64,000 nt of DNA from assembly GCF_030272615.1 (NCBI RefSeq), contig NC_081411.1, forward strand, positions 182,302,977-182,366,976. The letters run 5' to 3'. The notes below the pieces were generated by a model. That model saw nothing but the letters and a program-made list of their open reading frames with translations. It searched no databases and was not told the origin of the DNA. This DNA comes from Cryptomeria japonica. Lineage: Eukaryota > Streptophyta > Pinopsida > Cupressales > Cupressaceae. This document shows, one piece after another, positions 56,422-64,000 of the stretch. Position numbers and translations under genes: made by a program. Each line of letters opens with the position of its first letter. The first letter of the stretch is position 1.

Positions 56422-57587
56422 CACATCTGAATTGCATTGGGAAGGACATATGGGATGTTACAAAGAATGGCTATGTTGCTCCTACTCAAGGTCAACCTAT
56501 TCCACCAACCTTGGCTAAAGATGAAGAGAATGATTTCAAAGAAAGAGAAGCACTTTTGAGCACATTGTCAGATTAGCAAACCATGGGATTATCAGATAGA
56601 TCTACTGCTAAAGCTATTTGGGACAAATTGGAGACATTGAATGAAGGTGATTCAATAGTCAAAATCACAAAACATGAATGCTTCCGGGTCAGGTATGAAA
56701 ATATGAAAATGGAAGAATATGAAAGGATTTCTGTTTTTATGGAAAGAGTAAATGAAATTGTTTTGGGTATACAATGTTGTGGAGGAACCTTAAGTGAAGA
56801 TGAAATTGTTTCTAAAGTTATAAGAGCATTTCCATCAGCATATAAAATGAAGGTAACTACTATAAATGAATTGAGAACAATGCCTAATGTATCAGTATCT
56901 AGAGACACTTTGGTTGGAAAACTTTCAGCTTTTGAACTTGAGGAATTTGGTCTTGTTGCTACTATAAAGACATATTTAGCTTTCAAGGCATCATCATCAT
57001 TTGAAGTAGCATCATCATCATCATCATCTAATAAATATGATTGGAAATCCTTTTATGAAAGAGAAGTTGAAGAAATCAGAAAAGAGAATGAAGAACTAGA
57101 AAAACTTGAAGCACTATTTGCAAAGAAAATGCCTAAAGGTCCAATTGGAAGTAAGTATGAAGGTAAAGAACCATTTAAATGTTTTAACTGCAATAAAATT
57201 GGTCATATGGCATCTAGGTGTCCTGATAGACATGCAAGATTGAAAGAAGAAGCTAAAAGAATATATAAGCCTAACCCTGAATATCAGAGATACAAATTTA
57301 AGAAGAATAAAGACAAATCTTTTTACTATGCTAATGAAGGAGTTACTGATGATTCTGATGAAGAACCGACAAACAATGGATGGGTTTTTGTTGCTATAAT
57401 AGAAGATCAACTGACACCTACTGTTGAACTGGTAGAGGAGGCCCTAGCGGCTAAAATTGAAGATAAGGATGAATGGATCATTGATTCTGGATGTTCACAT
57501 CATATGATTGGTGATAAAAGTAAATTCTTAACCTTTCAGGAATACAATGGAGGTCTAGTAAGACTTGAGGATGATAAAGCTTGTTTG
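56422..57587 (+). pseudogene. Element E gag, second part, to protease
   Basis: This continues the gag begun at 48391 ('LNCIGKDIWDVTKNGYVAPTQG'), with a TAG near 56575, then UBN2-type helices, an imperfect run of CATCAT giving poly-Ser (57000-57030), an intact knuckle 'CFNCNKIGHMASRCPD' and the beginning of protease 'WIIDSGCSHHMIGDKSKF'. It is cut at 57588 by the LTR of element G. It is the least damaged gag in the window (340 codons open from 56583). Confidence 0.88.
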
Positions 57588-58753
57588 TGTAGGCATTTTT
57601 TATGATTATGTTGTGACTATCATTGATGGACACACACTTGTATTGAGATCATTCTTATATGTATGAGTTAAAGCTCAACCAAAATTTGTTCCAACCGATA
57701 TGATGTATTATAGTCTTTAGACTATCAGTGTTTTACAGAATGTGTTTACCAGTCTAAAGCGGTATGTTGAACCCAAGCGGTTCGTGGATCTCAAGTGCTA
57801 CAAGGGATCAAAGCGACAAAACACATATTTCCCGGTCTTTATTTTTGTCAAACCGGCAACCGGTATTTTGTATGAACTAGTAATACTTTGTGATGAGTTA
57901 CCAACCAGCATTTTGTGATGAGTTACCATCCACCAATTGTTTGATGGTGCAGACACTCTAGCGGTGCTTTTTGTGTCGTGTTAGCAAGTATGTCTAGATT
58001 CATTGAACCTAGGAAATTGGATAGTAAACCTATTGGACTGACATGAAATCAGATTCCTTTATAAGGACATCATGTCTAGGGCTTTAAAAAAAGGTTGCTA
58101 GGGTTTAAGGTGGTTATTGAGTTTTTGTAAGTACGATCTTAATTGAGAAGATCAAGTTTTTGTGAGCTATAACTAAGTGTCAGTTATTGAAGACTGAAGT
58201 AATGTTGAAATGCATTAGGTATGAGCCATAGTGGATCTAACCAAGGAATCTATGCTATTTGCTAGATCAATCACTTGTTGATTACTCACATCTTTGACAA
58301 GTCTAAAGCCCTTAACCGGGTAGGCCCATAAAGCCTTTTGTAAATCCTCTAACAAGGTGGTTCACATCTGTGGATCTAAATTCCTCTAGCAAGGTAGTCT
58401 TTGATCGGACTTATCTCCTAATAGAGATTGAGATTCCTAATAGGATCTGCTCTGGTAAAGAACATTGTATGACCTTAACCGGTCTAACCTTAACCGGTCT
58501 GGTTCCTATTCTACAGATAGTTACTTGTGAGTTTCATCTCACCGTGGTTTTTCCCATTTGGGTTTCCACGTCAAATATCTTGTGTTATGGTATTATTGCT
58601 CTTGTGGGTGACTGTCTTATTTGCATTTTAGTTTGCATGTGTGTTAACCAGTTTGTTTGCTAAACTGTTCTACCAGTTTATCACTAGATTGTTTAAGTGT
58701 TTAAATACAATGTTTTTTGGTATACTAATTCACACCCCTCTTAGTATTCATCA
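57588..58753 (+). repeat. Element G 5' LTR
   Basis: About 1166 bp, TGTAGGCATT...TATTCATCA. It contains CACCGTGGTTTTTCCC near 58540 and CCTCTAACAAGGT-type units at 58310-58500, as in D's LTR. The start could be two bases earlier. Confidence 0.75.
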
Positions 58754-58768
58754 ATTAGTATCAGAGCC
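58754..58768 (+). promoter_or_regulatory. Element G primer-binding site
   Basis: ATTAGTATCAGAGCC follows the LTR; one mismatch to the initiator tRNA-Met site. Confidence 0.83.
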
Positions 58769-58803
58769 AATCTTTCTATAAGTCTAACCACTTAGAAAGA
58801 GAT

Positions 58804-60081
58804 ATGGGGGAACACACTATGAGCAAACTTACTCACTGACTCACTCAGTCTGAGCAAGCCTATGATGAACTCATGGTAAAATATAAGGCCTCTCAGGCAA
58901 AAAGGAGAGAACATGGTGAAAAACTGATGGAGCTATCTGAAAATAGTTCTTCTGATGAAGCGAATATGGAAGCCCTAATTCAAGAAGTAGAAAAACTGAA
59001 TGAATCAAACTCCAACCTGAGAAAGGAGTTGGAAGGAATGACTATCTGAATGTGTCAAGAGCTTGAGAACCAGAGGAAGGTTGAAGATCTGATGAAAGAC
59101 AAAGATCATGAGATATCCAAGTTGAAGCAAGAGATCAGTGCACTTACTACTCACCTTCATGAGAGCAGAATGGAAAAAGAAGAAGTACAAGGTAAACTGA
59201 ACATAGCCTTCTCTAAGAATGCAAACTTGATGGAGACAAATGCTGCTATTTCCAAAGAACTCTCTGAGTCAAAGGAAATACTTGCTAAGTTCAACAAGAG
59301 TACTGTTAAGCTAGAGCAAAAGCTTGAATCGACCAAACTTGTCAAGAATACTGATGGACTGGGTTACTCTTGTCATGAGGTAGGTGAGATGTCTAGTACA
59401 AATGCTGAAGCATCAAAGAAGCAACCGACATTCAAAGGTAAACGTAAGCAAAACTTCAAACCTGTTTTCTTTAACTGTCTTAAAGAGGGACATACTGCCA
59501 ATGTATGTAGGAGCAAAGCCTATAATAATTTTCCTTACTTTATAAACAATGTACCTAGATCCAAGAAGTTCAATGGTAATTGTTATGCATGCAAAAAGTT
59601 TGGGCATAGAGCATCTGAATGCAGGTCCGTTATGAACAGCATTGGAGGATACCCTCAGAGGACTCAAGGAGTTGGTCCGGAATCCTTTGTGAACCGGAAC
59701 CCCAACTGGTTTAATACCTATAATCATCAGTCAGGTAGCAGAGGCTATCAACAGGAAACCGGATGGAGAGAAAACTATTGGATTTGCCATGGTCATGGTC
59801 ACACTGTGGCAACATGCAAAAGGAAGAATGGAAACATGAATAATGGACCTTGGAGAGCACCTGGATTGATTTGCTATCATTGCAACAAACCGGGTCATTT
59901 AGCAAGATTCTATAGAAGTAGAAAGAGTATATCGCATGATATACCAGTCACTCCAGATGGAAAAATTGATGTTGAAACCGTTCAAGTGGATATGAACAAA
60001 ACCTAGAAAAAGAAACGAGCAATGTTGCAAGAAGAACCAGTTTCTACACCTAGTGTGGAAATCACGGAACTGGAAAACTAA
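58804..60081 (+). pseudogene. Element G coiled-coil, four-CCHC gag-like protein
   Basis: ATG 58804 starts a frame with stops near 58837, 59047 and 60004 but continuous family character to TAA 60079-60081. The first half is a long coiled coil ('LIQEVEKLNESNSNLRKELE', 'EISKLKQEISALTTHL'). The second half has four knuckle-like motifs: 'FNCLKEGHTANVC' (first Cys lost), 'CYACKKFGHRASEC', 'ICHGHGHTVATC' (decayed) and 'CYHCNKPGHLARFY' (last Cys lost). The usual UBN2 Gag domain is absent, so it looks like the second half of an F-type gag standing alone. It would be expected to bind RNA. Confidence 0.75.
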
Positions 60082-60525
60082 GCATCAGAAAAGCTTAGGG
60101 GGAGCAAATGGAAAAATGTTTTGAACCCCTAGTTTACACTGGTAAAATACCTTAACTAGTATGTGATACCTATCATTTGGTAGAAGATCAGAAACGGTAA
60201 AAGGCAAATTAGGGTTTATGCCCTAATGGTGGAGCATTAATTACGGTAGGTGAGGAATATGCTTAAAAGGATTTTTCAAATCATTTCTCACTATCATTTT
60301 TCAAGTGAAGAAGTTTTTCAAGAGTAGAGCGAAGAAAAAGTGATTTGTGTTGTGATTCAAAGAAATTTAGTAACCCTGAAGGAGATTCAGAAGCAAATTG
60401 CAAACGGTCAAGAGAAGAACTCAAAGCAGTGATTCTGCAACCGACGAAGTGTGAGGAAAAGTAGAATCTGCAAGCCCTAAATTCTCAATTTTTGAAAGGT
60501 AATTCTCGATTTTTTTGTTTCTATC
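60082..60525 (+). other. Spacer and possible 5' UTR before the unknown gene
   Basis: TTAGGGGGAGCAAATGG near 60098 resembles a polypurine tract right after the gag-like stop. The rest has no coding signal and looks like an untranslated leader (AGTGAAGAAG, CAAATCATTTCTC). This raises the possibility that the downstream gene has its own transcript. Confidence 0.4.
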
Positions 60526-63500
60526 ATGGCTTCCAGATCTCATGCTAGCTCTAGTGTACCTGTTGATTCTGTTAACTTCATTCAACGCAAGTCCAAATAT
60601 AATGCCCTGTCACAAGTTCTTGTTGGAGTAATAGTGGAAGAAGGCATTTTTGATTATATAGATTGTAAAATTGAAGACCTAGGGTCTCTTGCAATCCACT
60701 CGCAGCTAGGTCTATTCTGTGGGAAGGATAAAAAGATCAAACTAGAGTATAGAATACTAGAGAAGAAGAAGCTTCATAATGTGGTTTACTTCCTAGAGGA
60801 TTTCATAGATGACCACATTCGAATCATTCTGAGCAGAGTTCATGGTGACAAGATGTATCTTGAGAGAACTCATGATATCACACCACAAGCTATTCATGTT
60901 GTCACCAGTTTCTGCAATGTCGGTGAAGTGCCAGCCCTGAGGATGGTCACCAAAACTGAAATGACCAAGCTCACCGGTTCAGTGAGTGACTCATGAGGTA
61001 TGACTATCAATTCCATCAAGGATGACCTTGTCAAATATGCGTGCATGGTGATAGGATACCAGATGTGCCATGCCAGCAAAATTAACTCTGTATCTACTGC
61101 AACGATAAATATCACTTACCGGATGATCAAGGAAGATGCATCATTTGATCTGTGCATCTGCATGCAAAGACAAATCCTATTAAATCTCAAATCAATCAAA
61201 CAGGATAATGCATTGAAACTAAAGTTTGGACAACTACTGGTAGGACTATTCTTCTACTTCCAAGGTTATTTCCTAGGAATTGGTGATATTCAGTGGTCCA
61301 CAGACCAACCAATTACCAAGCAGATCAAAGAAAGCCTGCAAGTAGTCGGAATCGGTTACCTTGAAGTTCTGAACAAGTACTTTGATGAGTTCAGAAGCAA
61401 GATGAGCCTTGGGATGAGGATATCTAGTGACATTGTCAAGAAATACAAAGAGGACATCTGCTTTATCATCAAAGTGGATGAATGCATAATGGAGGCCGTT
61501 GAGCCTAGACAGGAAGAAGTGGAGCCTATGGGCTATGAGGTGATGTATGATATGTTGGACGGGTATGTCTCTACCCTACTTGCCTCACCGCTTGATCCAA
61601 AGGCAAAGAGGACCGACACCTACCTAGAAAGGGTGACACTGGTTAAAGAACCCTCAGCAAAGAAAGGGAAGGCAGTGCCTTTAGCATCGGCACCGATTAC
61701 TCCATCAAGTCCCAAAGTGACCAAGCGGTCACCTAATAAGAAGAAACCAGAAGCGGCACCTACCAAAGTCTTCAAGAGGATGAGGAAGACTAAGAACAAT
61801 TCACTAGACTCAGAAGAAACTATGTCTGAGGAAAAGACTAAAAAGACAAGGCAAACAAGGAAAAAGACAAAGAATGAACTGACATCATCTGCACCGGTAA
61901 ATATTGATATTTCTTCCTACAAACCTTTGACACATTGTCAAAGAACAATTAAAAATATTAGGAGAAAGTTGTTAAATGATTTGGTAGATCATTTTGATGA
62001 TTTTAATGATGAAGAAAAGGAAGAAGTAGAGCAAGAAATTATTAAGTATTTGTGTGCTAATGACCGGTCACCTTCAGAAATTAGATTTGAGACATTCGAT
62101 TCTTTGTATAAGTCCTTAGACAATAAATGGTGCATTGCCATAGAAAAGGAACAGGAAATAAGGGAGAAAGTTTTTGCCCAACACTTTCCTGACCTGTCCA
62201 ATTCTGAACTGTTTGAAGTCATCAATCAAAATAAAGGACTCTTCTTCACTAGAAGAAGAAGACTCTGGTTATTGGAAGGAAGAATTGATGATGTTGAAAA
62301 GGACACTCATCTGCATATGACAACTATGGTACACACGCCCAAAGTGCTTCAAGCCAACAAGAAGGCTGAGCAAGAACCAACAATAACAAAATGAGATGAA
62401 GTGTTTGATGATGAAGGAAACCTGGTTGCTGAACCTATAGACGCTATTGATGTCGATGCTCTGGATGTAGAGGATGTTGTTTAGGGCACACCATCATAAG
62501 CAACAAGACAGGAGAAGTAGGCTGAACAGGTAGAAAAGAAAGAAGATGACAAATAGGAGGAAGCAAAGAAGTAGGCGGAGGAGAAGAAAAAGGAATAAGA
62601 TGAGGAGAAACGGAAAGAGGAGGGAAAGAGAAAAGAGGATGAGAAGAAAAGAAAAGAAAAGAAGAGGAAGAAGACAAAAAGAAACAAGAAGATGCAAAGA
62701 AGAATAAAGAAGAAGAGGTTAAGAAAGAGAAGAAGAGAAAGGAAGAAGAGAAGAAGAAGGAAGAGGAAGAAAAGGAAAAGGAGAAGCGGAAGGAAGTGGA
62801 GAAGAAGAAAGCAGAGGAGGATAAGGAAGAGGAAAAGAGAAGAGAAATGGAGAAGAAGAAAGCAGAGGAGGATAAGGAAGAAGAAAAGACAAAAGAAGTG
62901 GAGAAGAAGAAAGTAGAGGACGATAAGGAAGAGGAGTGGCAAAAAGAAGCAGAGAAAGCAGAAGTGGCAAAGAGCACGCAGATGGAGACTCCCAAGGCAA
63001 TCGATAGTCAAGCCAAACTGGCTGACTTCACCAGTCTTATTGACCTCCACTCTGCAAGTGAAATGGAGCTGCTACAGAGCATCAAGGTTGCTCAAGAATG
63101 CCTTGAAGTGATAAGGAGGAAAAAGGAGCAAGATATGATCCAAGCTGCTGTGGACACTCTTATCGGTTTGATACCCGGTACAAACCTCCCCAATACTAAC
63201 TCATCATTGGCACAATTGAAGCTCCTATGCACAGTAGTGGATGATCAAGTGCAGAGCCTAGAAGAGGTAGTAGAGGTGAATACCAAGAGAGAGAATCAAA
63301 AAGCTCTAAATATTGCTCTAGTGAAGAAGCTAAATGAGCTCCGGTCCAATCTACAAAAAGCTCAAAAAGATATAAAGGATGCTCTAGATGAGGGGAATCT
63401 ACTACTTAGTAAGATTTGCCAACCCCATCTCTTCTGTGATGATGTGCTTGTATAGAAGAAAAAGATACAATCAGACTTGCAATTATACATGAGCACCTTC

Positions 63501-63848
63501 AAGCCACCATATGACTCTTTCACAGCTTATGGGCAAACCATTCACCGATTTCATATCTAGTCTACAAAAATAGAGATTGAGATTAGTGCCTAGTCACAAG
63601 ATTTGCAGGAACTACAACTAGTTCTACTCCCATGCCTGCAAATACTTCAGAAGTGATATCTCAATCTGGATGCCTTAACGGTGACTCAAGAGATGAGCAC
63701 AATAGATGCCATGGAAGAGTAGGTCTCCCAGATGTAGACAGAGAAAGAAGTAGCCACCTCCCTACTTGAGTCCCGGTCTTTATCTATGGAACAATTTTTG
63801 CAGGAATTTAAATTAGTTTTTGACAAGTTTTATTATTTATTGTCATAA
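60526..63848 (+). pseudogene. Element G unknown large protein (about 1100 codons, interrupted)
   Basis: I do not recognise this protein. From ATG 60526 one frame runs through an in-frame TGA (60994) to a TGA at 62392, then a purine-rich Lys/Glu repeat with stops at expected Gln codons (62484-62600). After a frame change the reading continues from about 62796 to TAA 63846-63848, with further TAG/TGA codons at 63453 and later. Parts in order: a globular-looking N-terminal half of about 400 residues with one hydrophobic stretch ('LLVGLFFYFQGYFLGIG', near 61230-61285); a basic Ser/Thr/Pro region rich in 'KKTRQTRKKTK'; a second folded-looking stretch ('FDDFNDEEKEEVEQEIIKYL'); the Lys/Glu coil; and a C-terminal coiled coil ('LNELRSNLQKAQKDIKDAL'). 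No enzymatic motif, signal peptide or clear env feature is seen. Its place corresponds to where pol, or an extra ORF of Sirevirus type, would be. Confidence 0.6.
62520..62960 (+). repeat. Purine-only Lys/Glu repeat tract
   Basis: About 440 bases almost without pyrimidines, built of GAGAAGAAGAAAG-like units. A longer unit of about 60 bases (GATAAGGAAGAGGAAAAGAG, GAAATGGAGAAGAAG) repeats about three times at 62816-62930. It encodes a Lys/Glu coiled coil in one frame. Open frames on the opposite strand (Leu/Ser/Phe-rich) are by-products of composition. Confidence 0.85.
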
Positions 63849-64000
63849 ACTCTTATTATTTTAATACCAAATGAAAACAAGGGTTGTTCAGTTGTACTTT
63901 GTCATTGTTGGCAAATGGGGAGAAGTATTCTGGTATTTAAAATTTTGATGTATGCTCTAAATATCTTCATGTCTGTCTCTATATGCAAATAGTTATACAT
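63849..64000 (+). other. Element G 3' untranslated end
   Basis: Non-coding sequence with TTGTTGGCAAATGGGGAGAA at 63906-63925, of polypurine-tract type, and no LTR start recognised before the window ends. Confidence 0.45.

Larger units (their letters stand above)
57588..64000 (+). mobile_element. Element G: Copia-like element with an unusual second gene (continues past window)
   Basis: An LTR begins where E's protease stops making sense, followed by a primer site, a coiled-coil CCHC gag-like gene (58804-60081) and then a long unknown reading region (60526-63848). A G-rich tract AAATGGGGAGAAG near 63914 resembles a polypurine tract, suggesting that the 3' LTR lies just outside the window. No protease, integrase or reverse transcriptase is visible in 58754-64000, so the element is probably mobilised by others. 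Confidence 0.72.

Noticed and set aside
60994-60996. In-frame TGA as selenocysteine or programmed readthrough
   Set aside because: Many other stops follow in the same gene at expected Gln or Arg codons, so ordinary decay explains it; land plants do not use selenocysteine.
62444-63050. Leu/Ser/Phe-rich open frames on the minus strand, membrane-protein-like
   Set aside because: They are the complement of the purine-only Lys/Glu tract; apparent hydrophobicity comes from CTT/TTC composition.
1-64000. CRISPR arrays, operons, tRNA or rRNA genes
   Set aside because: None seen; tRNA-like matches are only primer-binding sites of retrotransposons.

Overview
This is a nuclear genomic window from a land plant. 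It holds one host gene, a TIR-NBS-LRR (TNL) immune receptor at 6227-14412 (+). The other roughly 85% is retrotransposon sequence, mostly inserted one element inside another. The TNL architecture, plant splice sites, plant-type Copia/Sirevirus-like, Ty3-like and LINE (DUF4283 plus endonuclease-RT) elements, and the large repeat-filled intergenic space all point to a big-genome seed plant. A conifer (for example Cupressales) fits best, but that is inference and not something the sequence proves.

Layout. 1-2521: 3' end of a decayed Copia element (RNase H remnant, polypurine tracts, a 1245-bp LTR). About 2522-4376: an older Copia remnant (LTR end, primer-binding-site relic, gag relic). 4400-5900 (-): LINE ORF1 relic. 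6227-14412 (+): the TNL gene. I resolve it into six exons that join in one open frame of 2100 codons; the large LRR exon and its following intron are duplicated, and the first copy of that intron carries an LTR-like insertion. 15132-28669 (-): element A, a Ty3-like LTR element without a visible polymerase, bounded by the target duplication GATAT. It is interrupted at 19941-27296 by Copia element B (-), bounded by ATGAT. 28904-41759 (-): element C, a relative of A encoding an aspartic protease and a CCHC-like finger but no polymerase, interrupted by a nearly full-length LINE at 34460-40119 (-). 42427-47280 (+): Copia element D, same family as B, cut by element E (LTR 47281-48333, +). E is cut twice: by Copia element F (48470-56416, -, target duplication GGAGA) and by element G (LTR from 57588, +, runs off the window).

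How the parts relate. The nesting gives insertion orders: B is younger than A, the LINE is younger than C, and E is younger than D, with F and G younger than E. B, D, E, F, G and the first element share Sirevirus-like traits: tRNA-iMet-type primer sites (ATTGGTATCAGAGC and decayed forms) and, where the 3' side is visible, several spaced polypurine tracts before the 3' LTR. All their coding regions carry stops, mostly at positions expected to be Gln, Trp or Arg, which suggests loss by C-to-T decay.

The two most unusual things are element G and the A/C family. G has a coiled-coil, multi-CCHC gag-like gene followed, where polymerase would be expected, by about 1100 codons of an unrecognised protein (60526-63848). 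A and C lack polymerase, place protease before the CCHC finger, and share a conserved perfect-to-near-perfect hairpin in their 3' non-coding region.
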